A stretch of 50,238 nucleotides of DNA from Bacteroidetes bacterium GWF2_40_14 (GCA_001769195.1 MEOK01000003.1:1-50238), one strand, 5' to 3'; positions 34,049-42,969 are shown, counted from the first letter of the stretch. Notes: generated by a model from the sequence alone, not told the origin. A program made the numbers and translations.

Positions 34049-34978
34049 TCACACCAGATCCTGAATTATTTCAGCGGCACTCTCCTCCTTACGAACCATC
34101 GATGCTACCTGCCCTATTTCGAGTTCCCCCTGAGAGAGGTCTCCTTCAAAAATCCCCCTCTTTGCTCGTCCACGGCCAAGTAGCTCCGAAAGCTCTTCGG
34201 CAGAGGCTCCCCGGTTTTCAGCGTCAAGGACCGCCATAGAAAAATCGTTGTCAGCAAGTCGGGCAGGAGCGAGTTTTTTTAGAAGCAATTTTGTCTCGCC
34301 CTCTTTAAGACCTCGACACCTTGCTTTAAAATCGGGATGCGCAGAGCTCTCGGTACAAAGGGCAAAACGGGTTCCAATCTGAACCCCCTCTGCTCCTAAC
34401 GCAAATGCAGCGTTGTAACTGGCACGGGAAGCAATCCCTCCGGCTGCAATGAGCGGAATAGTGATAGCTTCGCGCACCTGCGGAACCAGACAGAATGTGG
34501 TGGTCTCCTCACGACCATTATGTCCTCCTGCTTCAAATCCCTCAGCAACTACCGCATCCACACCAGCCTCCTGGCACTTTACCGCAAAGCCCGAACTTGA
34601 GACAACATGCGCCACCAAAATTCCATGGCTTTGAAGGAACGGTGTCCACTTTTTAGGGCTCCCTGCCGATGTAAAGACTATCGGCACTTTCTCTTCGACA
34701 ATAATATTCATTATCTCATCAATCTGAGGATACATCAGTGGAACATTCACCCCAAACGGTAAATGATTAACAGCATTGTCTGTTGTAATCTCAAGGGCCC
34801 CCCTGCAACTCTGAATATGGTGCCTCAACACATCGGGGTGCATTGAGCCGGCTCCAATTAATCCTAATCCACCAGCCTTGCTCACAGCAGAGGCTAGTCG
34901 CCATCCACTGCACCAGACCATTCCGGCCTGAATGATAGGGTATTCTATACCAAAAAGATTACAAATTCTATTTTCCAT
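34049..34978 (-). CDS. Nitronate monooxygenase / FabK-like flavoprotein
   Basis: 309 residues from ATG 34978, TIM-barrel FMN enzyme of the 2-nitropropane dioxygenase group. Family marks: FGIEYPIIQAGMVWCSG at the N-terminus, HLPFGVNVPLMYPQ, EGFEAGGHNGREETTTFCLVPQV, PLIAAGGIASR and EGVQIGTRFALCTES (FMN phosphate site). FabK-type enoyl-ACP reductases and nitronate monooxygenases share this fold and cannot be separated by eye; the C-terminal extension and HNGREE motif are compatible with either. A TATATTTG box just upstream implies a very short leader. Convergent with the SOD gene and divergent from the DUF2007 gene. Confidence 0.9.
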   Translation of the reverse strand: MENRICNLFGIEYPIIQAGMVWCSGWRLASAVSKAGGLGLIGAGSMHPDVLRHHIQSCRGALEITTDNAVNHLPFGVNVPLMYPQIDEIMNIIVEEKVPIVFTSAGSPKKWTPFLQSHGILVAHVVSSSGFAVKCQEAGVDAVVAEGFEAGGHNGREETTTFCLVPQVREAITIPLIAAGGIASRASYNAAFALGAEGVQIGTRFALCTESSAHPDFKARCRGLKEGETKLLLKKLAPARLADNDFSMAVLDAENRGASAEELSELLGRGRAKRGIFEGDLSQGELEIGQVASMVRKEESAAEIIQDLV

Positions 34979-34985
34979 AACTCTG

Positions 34986-34993
34986 CAAATATA
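34986..34993 (-). promoter_or_regulatory. Candidate -7 box for the nitronate monooxygenase-like gene
   Basis: TATATTTG on the minus strand, 7 bases before the ATG at 34978; transcription would start at or next to the start codon, i.e. an almost leaderless message. Confidence 0.38.
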
Positions 34994-35013
34994 CTTAAAA
35001 CACAACATTTTTG

Positions 35014-35021
35014 TATGTTTG
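35014..35021 (+). promoter_or_regulatory. Candidate -7 box for the DUF2007 gene
   Basis: TATGTTTG on the plus strand, in the 93-bp divergent gap, 50 bases before ATG 35072. Confidence 0.38.
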
Positions 35022-35071
35022 CATAATGGTAATTATATTTGGATAATATCAACTCAACTACAAGTAAAGTC

Positions 35072-35296
35072 ATGGAAAACGACAACGACAAGATAATTGA
35101 GATATTCTCAGGAACCGTCTGGGAGTGTGAGATGGTAAAATCTCTTCTTGAGAACGAAGGAATAGAATGCTTCTTCCGGAACTATCTGGGTACATCGTAT
35201 GGTTATATTCCCACTTCGGCCGAATCTGTCAGAATCATGATTTCTGATTCCAATTACGAAAAGGCAAAAATTGTTGTAGACTCATATATAAATTAA
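35072..35296 (+). CDS. DUF2007-domain small protein
   Basis: 74 residues from ATG 35072. The pattern IIEIFSGTVWECEMVKSLLENEGIECFFRN, then ESVRIMISDSNYEKAKIVVDSYI matches the DUF2007 family (putative signal-transducing, ferredoxin-like small fold), common in Bacteroidota. A TTG at 35039 could extend it by 11 residues but ATG is preferred. No function is established for the family. Confidence 0.85.
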   Translation: MENDNDKIIEIFSGTVWECEMVKSLLENEGIECFFRNYLGTSYGYIPTSAESVRIMISDSNYEKAKIVVDSYIN

Positions 35297-35396
35297 TGTT
35301 TTCAAAATTTCGTCTTTGAAAAACATAATTGTATAATTCCTAAGCGTTATAGAATCAAAGATTTGTCAACTTAATATAATAACTGCTTCATTGAAG

Positions 35397-36295
35397 CTAT
35401 GGAGTTGGTGGAGTAGGAGTCATCGCTGCATTTTTGATATAGCAGCCACCTAAATTATTCTTTACAATTTTCACCGTTGGGGTGCGGTCTAATAATATCA
35501 TTAATGAATGATGAATACTCAAAACTAAATCTTGAAACTCTTGGTTATCTTCAAGAGCTACGATATTTAACCCTGCTTCTTGACATTGTTTTTTATTAAT
35601 ATGTCGACTATGGGTCTTACAATCCGAATTATCTCCAAATAACTTTAAAACTTTGGCTAGATTTTCTTCTTTAATTGTTTTTTTCAATATTTTTTTGGAA
35701 ATTTCGTCTGATAACGCGACTGCTTGTTGACATGAATACAAAAATGTAGGGGTATATCGTGAAATTATGGTTTGCCATAATCCTAATGATGATGGATTAT
35801 CTTTTACGTCTTGAACAGCCTGTTTGAACTCCTTAATAGCAGATTGACATGGAACACCATTCATTTGGGGATCAAAAGGACCTAAACAGGATTGCTTACC
35901 CATAATAATTTCTTTACAAGAAACAGATATCATCGCACCAGCTGACATTGCAATTTGGGGAATAATCGCCCTTATATTTCCATCAAAATGCTGTGCAAAT
36001 AATTAATGATCTGCTCTGTAGCAGCAATATCCCCACCAGGGGTATGTAAAACTAAATCTAGCCCTTTATTTTTATCCATTTTATAGATATTCTCCATAAA
36101 TGCATTGATATCAGTGTCTGATATAGTAGTTTCTTTATAACCTGGTTTTTGAAGAAACGCAGAATAGTAAAAAATAATATTTCTATTAGTTATTGATGTT
36201 AACCGTCTGACATATTCCTCTTGTTCTGCCATCATGGCATCAATTGTAAACTTAGGATCATTAAACTTGCTTATTATTTCACCCCATGAAGCCAT
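35397..36295 (-). pseudogene. SDH-type (SppA/ClpP-fold) serine protease, broken by a -1 frameshift
   Basis: Two consecutive minus-strand frames together encode one serine dehydrogenase proteinase-like (SDH_sah, ClpP fold) protein of about 300 residues. Frame one (36295 to about 35990) has DLVLHTPGGDIAATEQI (oxyanion part); frame two (down to 35397) has AMSAGAMISVSCKEIIMGKQS with the expected nucleophile Ser, then the helical C-terminal region. They join if one base is added to the four-base A run at 35985-35988 (T run in the gene), restoring SIFDGNIRAIIPQIAMSAGAM. The gene follows a small gene with only one base between stop and start. The break may be real, a slippage site, or an assembly error. 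Confidence 0.8.
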
Positions 36296-36296
36296 A

Positions 36297-36518
36297 TCAT
36301 GACATATTTATGATTATGGTATTAGATGAAATACAAATTAGATCTTCATCAAAAGCTGAATACTGAACATAATTATCTCCTCTTTTTTCCCAATTTTTGG
36401 AAAACAACGGTTGTTGAACAAAACCTAACATTAATTTATCATATTGTTCCTGAGAAAAAGGAATGTCAGAAACTTTATTTTTAACAGGTTCTGGATTTTT
36501 TAACAATTTTTTTTTCAT
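36297..36518 (-). CDS. Small unknown protein translationally coupled to the SDH-type protease
   Basis: 73 residues (KKKLLKNPEPVKNKVSDIPF at the N-terminus, then a mixed domain with QYDKLMLGFVQQPLFSKNW and a hydrophobic end). Not recognised. Its stop TGA is one base before the ATG of the protease gene, so the two are very likely translated together and functionally linked. No signal peptide or membrane segment. The surrounding DNA is more AT-rich than the flanks. Confidence 0.6.
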   Translation of the reverse strand: MKKKLLKNPEPVKNKVSDIPFSQEQYDKLMLGFVQQPLFSKNWEKRGDNYVQYSAFDEDLICISSNTIIINMS

Positions 36519-36855
36519 TTTAGTTGAAATTATTCTATACTAAATGTTCTGTAAACTTAAAATAAAAATTAACACCTTGCAACTGTTTGTATATAATATG
36601 TTAATTAATGTGTTATGAAATATAAACTATAACCACAAGTATACTCATTGTGTATATTAAGATAATACAATTATCATCCCAAATAAAAATATTTTTTATA
36701 ATGATAACGTTAAATAGGGTATTGTAAGTGAGCCATAATGTCAGAGATATTAATCAAATAAAGCTCTTATAGCAGCCTCAGGTTTTCTAAGAAAACTGGA
36801 AAGCTGCGTAAGAGCTTTATTTGATGGCAATACCAGATTTTTACTGTAATTGAGA
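36519..36855. other. AT-rich gene-free stretch
   Basis: Apart from the hairpin at 36753-36825, no coding pattern was found: the only open frame here (36750-37037, minus) overlaps the neighbouring gene and contains no family features. Strong AT bias and short A/T runs suggest a promoter region for the coupled gene pair to its left (minus strand) and possibly foreign origin. Confidence 0.6.
36753..36825. repeat. Large cruciform-type hairpin
   Basis: Arms 36753-36776 and 36803-36825 pair perfectly over ATCAAATAAAGCTCTTA (17 bp) and again over five G/C-rich pairs (GCAGC/GCTGC). The loop holds a second small stem, GTTTTC (36782-36787) / GAAAAC (36791-36796). It lies 31 bases after the stop of the gene at 36856-37359 (minus strand) and may end its transcript. 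Confidence 0.75.
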
Positions 36856-37359
36856 CTATTTCTGGACCTTGCACCTCTCCAGATAACCAACCAATTCCAC
36901 TGCTTTATCACCTGAAAAAAAGTAAACAGAAGAGTATGGCTCATAAGTAAATGGAACATATTCCAACACCTGAATGGCAGCAAATTGTTTGTCATCAGAT
37001 GAGATATATTCGATTTTTGCATTCCCGTCACTATCAAATTTTATTGGATTCGCATCCTTAAAACTCTCTTCCGATAATACTTTTTCAATTTGAGTCAGAT
37101 TGGCTTTTTCAAAAAATCTCGAATAGAATTTTATGGGACTGCCAGTTTTTTCATAAATGTTCTTTCTGTATTTAACCCCTAGTATTACCAGCCCAAGAGA
37201 AATGAGAATTACTCCTAATAAATATTGAGAAAAAAGCATGCTGCCTACTCCCAGGTCAAAAATTATAAATGAGGTTACTATGGCCCAGTAGTTTATACTT
37301 GTATTTATATCCGGATGTACGATTGTTTTAATATTAGGTTTTTGTTCTTGTGTTTTCAT
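36856..37359 (-). CDS. Unknown protein with two membrane segments
   Basis: 167 residues, not recognised. Two hydrophobic segments near the N-terminus (about 28-45, WAIVTSFIIFDLGVGSMLF and 46-63, YLLGVILISLGLVILGV) are followed by a soluble domain of about 100 residues containing KIEYISSDDKQFAAIQVLEY. It looks like a small membrane-anchored protein with a cytoplasmic domain. Stands alone between AT-rich DNA and the next minus-strand gene; a hairpin follows its stop. Confidence 0.65.
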   Translation of the reverse strand: MKTQEQKPNIKTIVHPDINTSINYWAIVTSFIIFDLGVGSMLFSQYLLGVILISLGLVILGVKYRKNIYEKTGSPIKFYSRFFEKANLTQIEKVLSEESFKDANPIKFDSDGNAKIEYISSDDKQFAAIQVLEYVPFTYEPYSSVYFFSGDKAVELVGYLERCKVQK

Positions 37360-37468
37360 CTTTTTTGAAATTTATTGTTAATAAACAGGATATTACGCAA
37401 CCAACAATTTCCATTACAAATATTTGAACGAAAATTTTATGATTGCAAAACAGTAAAAGATGAAAACA

Positions 37469-37870
37469 TTAAATGATAATCTCCCTGAGGACATACACAA
37501 AGTAGTTGCCAGGGGTTTTTGATGAATGAACAAAGTAAAGCAAAAATGGTTTGAGCGAAGCTCTTGACAGAATTCTTTCTCTCAGATAAGAATAAGACAA
37601 AATCTTCTCCAGCATATATGCAGAAAAAATGCTTATAGTTGTCACCTCTGCCTGGGACGATCCTCCAAAGCCACTATTCAGAATAGCGGCTCCGCCATTA
37701 GGAAGGCTTCCGTTAGAAAATTCATATTGACTGGCAAAAATACTGGACTCATTATTATATGAGTAACAGTCATCGCTGAAATCCGAGATGTTCAGATATG
37801 GGCTGATAAGCAATATACCGGTAACCATTACCAGTAATCCGGAGAAAATTATGTTTCTTACCTGTTGCAT
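37469..37870 (-). CDS. Hypothetical protein with N-terminal membrane segment
   Basis: 133 residues from ATG 37870 (an alternative frame opens at 37894). One hydrophobic stretch near the N-terminus (NIIFSGLLVMVTGILLISPYL), then a polar, glycine/serine-rich region (NGGAAILNSGFGGSSQ) and a hydrophobic C-terminus. Not similar to any family known to me. It is 40 bases downstream of the YfhO gene on the same strand, so it may be the last gene of that operon. Confidence 0.45.
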   Translation of the reverse strand: MQQVRNIIFSGLLVMVTGILLISPYLNISDFSDDCYSYNNESSIFASQYEFSNGSLPNGGAAILNSGFGGSSQAEVTTISIFSAYMLEKILSYSYLRERILSRASLKPFLLYFVHSSKTPGNYFVYVLREIII

Positions 37871-37910
37871 TTGGGCAAATATAATAAAAAACAATCAGCC
37901 CGGGAAAAAG

Positions 37911-40385
37911 TTACTCTTTGCGTCTTGATTTCACAATCTCCATACCTACACCTGCAATCAGCAGCAATAACAGCAAGCCCGAACTAATTCTGGAGTACAG
38001 TGCCCCTTTGCTGAACGATTCCGGTTCAAAAACAAATTCCACTTTATGGTTTCCGGCTGGCAGCTTCATTGCTCTCAGAATGTAATTGGCCCTGAATATT
38101 GATGCCGGTTCTCCGTCGATTGTTGCTTTCCAGCCAGCCGGATAATAAACCTCGCTGAATACAGCAACTCTCTCCTTAGCAGAGATATATTCGTAATTAA
38201 GTTTGTTTGGAGCGTAGCCCGTCAACCTTAATGTGTCGGAATTGGTCGCAGTAGTTGTGTCAGCCAAACCAATACCTTCAACTTCCTTAGCGAATTCTTC
38301 CGAAACAACAGCTGTGTTTTTAATATCAATAGCTCCAAGCATCCCAATCTCCTCTTTTGCCCCTTTTGCCAGTTTCAGCTCATTCACAAACCAAGCATTT
38401 CCCATTGCCCCGCTGTTTGTAAGCGGAGGATTTTCTCCTCCCACTACAATATATTTTGTGTTTAGCATATTGAGAACCGGGTAGTCGCCCAACTTAGCCT
38501 GAGCCTCATCAAGCGTCTTGCTCCCGGCAATATCTTGTCTCATTTTTTGCATCTGCGGTGCAATAAAATAGTCTATCATATCCTGATACCTCTGCAATTT
38601 TACTGGACTGTAGCCCCCTATTGTCTTGTGATGATAGCTTACATGAGCATCATTAAATGTATTTATACTTATATCGAGAACCCTGTAATTGGGGTCGGTG
38701 TCTTTAAGGATTATTTCGTCAACAGGTCTTTTTGCATATTGATTTGCGAACTCCCTGTTTGGAACAAAGTGAGAATCGTTAAGGTATCTTTTATCGATGG
38801 CCCAGAGATCGGCCAAAATAAGCAGGCCAAGAATACCGTAAAACCACACTGGCTTTATTTTTTTTGTAAATGTGAACCAGAGTGCGCCGGCAGCAAGAAG
38901 AATGAAGATTATTGAACGGAAAGCATCTGTTCTTAGAAGTGACATCCTGTCTAAAATCAAAGAATTTCTCAGTGGTTCGGGAATCTGTCCGTCTGATGCC
39001 CCGACGAATGAGCCAGCCAGCGAAGGGAGAAGCAACATAATCAGAGAAAACCCTACCGTCAGAGCCAATGAGATAATCATCCCTCTTTTCACCCGTTTTT
39101 TATCGAACTCTTCCTTCAGAACTCTATCAGTTGCAATGATAGCCAATAAAGGTATGGTAATCTGGAGAATAACCAGTATCATCGAAACCGTTCTAAACTT
39201 GTTATAAAGTGGAGCATATTTAAAGAAAAACTCTGTAAAAAACAGTAAATGAGACCCCCACGAAAGTAATACCGCAATAAGGCTTACGACAGCAACCCAC
39301 CACTTTATTGGCCCCTTAAACAAGATCAATCCAAGTATAAAGAGAAATAAAGAGATTGCTCCCATATACATCGGCCCAGCCGTAAATGGTTGCGGACCCC
39401 AGTATAATGGCATCTGCTTTATAATCTGATCCGCACCCTGATATCCGGCACTCTGCAGAGCTTTGTATGTTTCCGAACTTTTGGAAAGCTCCCCGGCTGT
39501 AGCTCCTCCATTGAAGTTTGGAATCATGAGGTTCGGCATCTCCTCGGGACTGTATGACCAACTTGTAGCATATGCAATGTCAAGTCCCTCCTGTTTGTTG
39601 TTTTCTGTCAACTCCGAACCTCCCCTCATAGTATACTTCGAATACTCATACGTAGGAAGAAGATGGTTTATATTTGTAGCAATTCCAATTGCTCCTGCAA
39701 CTAAAAGGTAAACTGATGTCTTAAGAAATTTTAAAAAATACTTCTCCTTTATTGAAGAATACAACAGGGCAAAACCATAACCGAGAATAATGATAGCCAG
39801 ATAGTATGTTATCTGCGGATGATTTGCCTTTATCTGAAAACTCAGAGCTAAAGCGAAAAGGAGAGCTCCCAGCAATGGTTTTTTCTTGTATGCATATACG
39901 ACCGCAGCAAGAACCCACGGCATAAATGCAATGGCAACCATTTTTGAATTGTGTCCCACCTGTATTATCTGCGGATTATAGGCGCAGAATGTAATCGCTA
40001 TTGCCCCAACGACAGAAAGGTAAATATTTACCCCAAAAGCCAGAAACAGCAAAAACGAACCGATGAGGCTAATAAGCAGATAGCTTGGCGGTCTTTGCCC
40101 GACAAACAACAGGTTGTACAGATAATCAGTATAGTCTCCCTCGTACTTGACAGAAATACTGGTAGCCGGCATTCCCGAGAACATTGAGTTTGTCCAGAGA
40201 GTCGGGTCCTTGTCAGGATTCGCTTCGTTATATTGAATTATTTCGTTGGCCATCCCTCTCCACGAGGCAATGTCGGACTGGTTTACAACCTTCCCCTGAA
40301 AAACCTGAGGGGTAAACATGTATGCCAAAACCGCAAATGCCAGAATAGCAAGTGCATGAGGCAGATATTGTTTGTAACTGTTCAT
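37911..40385 (-). CDS. YfhO-family multi-spanning membrane protein
   Basis: 824 residues. About a dozen hydrophobic segments in the first two thirds (LAILAFAVLAYMFTPQVFQGK at the N-terminus, then ISLIGSFLLFLAFGVNIYL) and a last one near the C-terminus (SSGLLLLLLIAGVGMEIV). The motif NSMFSGMPATSIS in the first loop and a C-terminal soluble domain (AVFSEVYYPAGWKATIDG) are marks of the YfhO family, thought to be GT-C-type glycosyltransferases using lipid-linked sugars. It is 13 bases after a glycosyltransferase gene, suggesting a shared role in envelope glycan or protein glycosylation. Confidence 0.92.
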   Translation of the reverse strand: MNSYKQYLPHALAILAFAVLAYMFTPQVFQGKVVNQSDIASWRGMANEIIQYNEANPDKDPTLWTNSMFSGMPATSISVKYEGDYTDYLYNLLFVGQRPPSYLLISLIGSFLLFLAFGVNIYLSVVGAIAITFCAYNPQIIQVGHNSKMVAIAFMPWVLAAVVYAYKKKPLLGALLFALALSFQIKANHPQITYYLAIIILGYGFALLYSSIKEKYFLKFLKTSVYLLVAGAIGIATNINHLLPTYEYSKYTMRGGSELTENNKQEGLDIAYATSWSYSPEEMPNLMIPNFNGGATAGELSKSSETYKALQSAGYQGADQIIKQMPLYWGPQPFTAGPMYMGAISLFLFILGLILFKGPIKWWVAVVSLIAVLLSWGSHLLFFTEFFFKYAPLYNKFRTVSMILVILQITIPLLAIIATDRVLKEEFDKKRVKRGMIISLALTVGFSLIMLLLPSLAGSFVGASDGQIPEPLRNSLILDRMSLLRTDAFRSIIFILLAAGALWFTFTKKIKPVWFYGILGLLILADLWAIDKRYLNDSHFVPNREFANQYAKRPVDEIILKDTDPNYRVLDISINTFNDAHVSYHHKTIGGYSPVKLQRYQDMIDYFIAPQMQKMRQDIAGSKTLDEAQAKLGDYPVLNMLNTKYIVVGGENPPLTNSGAMGNAWFVNELKLAKGAKEEIGMLGAIDIKNTAVVSEEFAKEVEGIGLADTTTATNSDTLRLTGYAPNKLNYEYISAKERVAVFSEVYYPAGWKATIDGEPASIFRANYILRAMKLPAGNHKVEFVFEPESFSKGALYSRISSGLLLLLLIAGVGMEIVKSRRKE

Positions 40386-40398
40386 ATTTTTTTAACTG

Positions 40399-41715
40399 TT
40401 AATTTCTTTTTTTTGTAAGTTCATCCAGTAACTCTGCTATGTTTTTGCACAAGCCTTTTCTTGAATAACGGTCAATTTTTCCCGACATTACCGGAACCTC
40501 TCCACTGCGGTATAGTTCGTACTGACCATCTATCCACTCTTTTGCTCCTTTATAGTCCGAATAGTCGAACATTGCACCCGCCTCACTCTCAGTAAGCGCA
40601 ATATCCATGTCGCCACCCTTTGGCCCAAAGCCAATAATCGGTCTTCTGGCCGCAAGATACTCAAAAAACTTTCCTGTCAGTATCCCTTTTGCCTCAGGTT
40701 CCTGACCACCGGCCAAAAGAAGAACCCTTGCCGACTGCTGCCATTTTACTACCTGACGGTGGGGCATATAATCCATTTTTATAAGATTGTTGTCCAGACC
40801 ATTATCCGAAATGTCTTCCCAAACGGTCTCGTCTGTCTGACCAATTATTCTTATCCTCAAATCCTGAGCAAAAACCGGATCCGATTTCACCTTTTCTCCT
40901 AAGAGCCTCCAAAGTTCCTTAGGGTTCCTGTCCCTCACAAAAAGTCCGGTGTATGTAATTGTAAACTTCTCCTCGGGAGATTCATTCACTCCCTCAAAGT
41001 CACTTTGGTCAAAGCCGTTTGTTATCACCTCTATCCTCTTTGGACCAAGTTCCAAATACTCCTCCTTCATTACATTTGTTACAACAACCACAGCATCGGC
41101 CCGCTGAACAACATCCTTTTCCATCTTCTTATGGATCGCTTCGACCAGTCTGGTGTTATTCATGTATTTGAAGTTGTACATCCTTGTCCACGGATCACGG
41201 AAATCTGCCAGCCAGGGAATTCCTGTGGTGTCAGCCACCTTCATGGCTATCAAGTGCATTGAATGTGGAGGGCCCGTACTTACGATAGCGTCCACGGGAT
41301 TTCCCTTAAGGTATTTTTTTAAAAAGCTTACCGACGGAGCAATCCAGAAACACTTAGGATCTGGAATGAAGAAATTGCTTCTTATGAACAGCGACATCCT
41401 CTCTGTCCATTGCCCATTGCCTATTGCCTGTTGCCTATTGCCCATAAACCCCGGCTTGATACTCTGACCCTTTTTCCCTGTAATCAGTTTGTAAAAAGAG
41501 TAGGGCTCAACAATTTTCCTCTTAATTACAGTTGTCCCATCGGGTATCTCAGCGAGCAACTCAGTGTCCATAGCCATAAACTCAGGATTGAGAGGAGTGT
41601 ATACAACCGGCTCCCAGCCAAACTCCCTAAGGTATTTGACAAACTTGAGCCACCTCTGCACTCCCGAGCCTCCTGCCGGTGGCCAGTAATAAGTTATAAT
41701 GAGTACCTTTTTCAC
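40399..41715 (-). CDS. GT4-type glycosyltransferase carrying an in-gene heptamer repeat
   Basis: 438 residues starting at GTG 41715. Two Rossmann-type halves as in GT4/GT-B enzymes: N-terminal VLIITYYWPPAGGSGVQRWLKFVKYL, mid STGPPHSMHLIAMKVA and WLADFRDPWTRM, and a C-terminal donor half with FTITYTGLFVRDRNP and GKFFEYLAARRPIIGFGP. It probably adds a sugar to an envelope glycan. Residues about 92-103 (around GNRQQAIGNGQWTE) are encoded by five 7-base repeat units and look like an insertion in a loop before a conserved region. It lies 9 bases after the serine hydrolase gene and 13 bases before the YfhO gene, so the three are probably one operon. Confidence 0.93.
   Translation of the reverse strand: MKKVLIITYYWPPAGGSGVQRWLKFVKYLREFGWEPVVYTPLNPEFMAMDTELLAEIPDGTTVIKRKIVEPYSFYKLITGKKGQSIKPGFMGNRQQAIGNGQWTERMSLFIRSNFFIPDPKCFWIAPSVSFLKKYLKGNPVDAIVSTGPPHSMHLIAMKVADTTGIPWLADFRDPWTRMYNFKYMNNTRLVEAIHKKMEKDVVQRADAVVVVTNVMKEEYLELGPKRIEVITNGFDQSDFEGVNESPEEKFTITYTGLFVRDRNPKELWRLLGEKVKSDPVFAQDLRIRIIGQTDETVWEDISDNGLDNNLIKMDYMPHRQVVKWQQSARVLLLAGGQEPEAKGILTGKFFEYLAARRPIIGFGPKGGDMDIALTESEAGAMFDYSDYKGAKEWIDGQYELYRSGEVPVMSGKIDRYSRKGLCKNIAELLDELTKKRN
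41408..41442. repeat. Tandem heptamer repeat inside the glycosyltransferase gene
   Basis: Five 7-base units (on the plus strand CATTGCC, CATTGCC, TATTGCC, TGTTGCC, TATTGCC). As 7 is not a multiple of 3, gain or loss of one unit shifts the frame and would truncate the enzyme near residue 105; gain or loss of three restores it. Confidence 0.85.
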
Positions 41716-41724
41716 AGATTCTTT

Positions 41725-42906
41725 TTAGTCCTTCACAAAAATATTATACATCGCCCTAATGACATCGCCCTGTATTACAGTGAAGCCATCTTTATAGACA
41801 GGAGTGCATCCGTTAGTCATCATCACAACTCCGAACTTTTCCCGGGGCTCAAAGAACATAGCACTATATAATCCATAAGCAGATCCTGTATGTCCTACCA
41901 TATCCTCACCCGGAATCAGGTTGTATGTATGGAGAAGAGCCATGCAATACTTGCTCGTTTCACTAGTGGCTATAACAGGGGTCTGCATCAGACGCGAGCT
42001 CTTTTTGGAAATAATCCTGACACCTCCCGATTTTCCGTAGTTCATATGCATTATCATATACTTGGCCAGATCCTGAGCAGATATTTTGATTCCGCCTGTA
42101 GGCGAGAATAGAGGCGTGCTGTATCCCATTTTATATCCGTTTGCTATATCAACAGCTCTGCTGCGGTAGGCAGAAGGATCGGAAACAAATTTTCCGGTTG
42201 CGTCCTTTGAATACAATGGCACAAAAATACTTGCATCCAGAGAATCCACATTATGGTTGGCATAAAGGCCAAGAGGTCTGATAATATTATCCCTTACATA
42301 ATTATCGAAACGCACCCCCGATAATTTTTCAACAATGGAACCAATAATATTAAAACCGAGGTTGCAGTAGTCATACTTCTCCCCTGGGGCATAATAACTG
42401 TGATACGCCTTTGCATAGCCCGGGTTTTTATCTGGATTGACTACATCCAGATCAAAATAACCTAAAGAATCACAAAGACTAGATGTGTGCGAAAGAAGCA
42501 TCTTTACAGTAATTATAATATCCGGATATTTTGGATTTCTCAGTTTGAAACCAATAAGGTCACTTACGTCCATGTCGAGAGATAATTTCTTTTTCTCAAC
42601 CAGCTGCATCAAAGCTGTTGTTGCAAATGATTTTGAGATAGAGGCTATCCTGAAAACATCTGTCGGCACAAGATCTATATTCTTTTCAATATCTTTCTTT
42701 CCCAATGATTTTACAAAAACAATTTTCCCGTCCTCAACTACTGCCACCGCCAAACCAACCGCATTAGTCCTGGTCATTATCTGCTCAAGCTCTTTTACCG
42801 CCTGCTCCTCTTTAGTCATCTTCTCCTGGGACATTGCTGTACCTGAGACAAAAAGAAAGGCCAACACTAAGAGGGCCATTTGTTTGATAGTTAGAAAATT
42901 TTTCAT
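41725..42906 (-). CDS. Serine hydrolase, beta-lactamase/DD-peptidase (class C-like) family
   Basis: 393 residues with signal peptide (LVLAFLFVSGTAMS). Catalytic motifs of the class C/penicillin-binding group: SISK at 89-92 (SxxK, nucleophile Ser89), YCN at 180-182 (YxN), and HTG in the GEDMVGHTGSAYG stretch (KTG equivalent). Function is likely an envelope esterase or peptidase rather than a true antibiotic resistance enzyme, but this cannot be settled from sequence. First gene of the run with the glycosyltransferase and YfhO genes; divergent from mutS. Confidence 0.92.
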   Translation of the reverse strand: MKNFLTIKQMALLVLAFLFVSGTAMSQEKMTKEEQAVKELEQIMTRTNAVGLAVAVVEDGKIVFVKSLGKKDIEKNIDLVPTDVFRIASISKSFATTALMQLVEKKKLSLDMDVSDLIGFKLRNPKYPDIIITVKMLLSHTSSLCDSLGYFDLDVVNPDKNPGYAKAYHSYYAPGEKYDYCNLGFNIIGSIVEKLSGVRFDNYVRDNIIRPLGLYANHNVDSLDASIFVPLYSKDATGKFVSDPSAYRSRAVDIANGYKMGYSTPLFSPTGGIKISAQDLAKYMIMHMNYGKSGGVRIISKKSSRLMQTPVIATSETSKYCMALLHTYNLIPGEDMVGHTGSAYGLYSAMFFEPREKFGVVMMTNGCTPVYKDGFTVIQGDVIRAMYNIFVKD

Positions 42907-42961
42907 AATCTGATTTTTAAAAGGATATATTACAAAGATAAAGTTTTGAAATAAAAATATC

Positions 42962-42969
42962 TACTTTTG
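42962..42969 (+). promoter_or_regulatory. Candidate -7 box for mutS
   Basis: TACTTTTG fits TAnnTTTG, 25 bases before ATG 42995 in the 88-bp gap to the divergent hydrolase gene. Confidence 0.4.

Noticed and set aside
34008-34055. Hairpins between the SOD and nitronate monooxygenase-like genes as terminators
   Set aside because: AAACAT/ATGTTT and GGTGT/ACACC stems are short, compete with each other, and lack a proper T-run after the stem.
35039-35071. TTG-initiated extension of the DUF2007 protein
   Set aside because: The ATG at 35072 starts right before the conserved region; the extension adds only polar residues.
36750-37037. 95-codon minus-strand open frame
   Set aside because: It overlaps the better-supported 167-residue membrane protein in another frame, runs into the large hairpin and has no recognisable protein features.
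41725-42906. Antibiotic-resistance beta-lactamase
   Set aside because: The SxxK, YxN and HTG motifs show only the general serine-hydrolase/class C family; the operon with glycosyltransferase genes points to envelope work, and resistance cannot be claimed from sequence.
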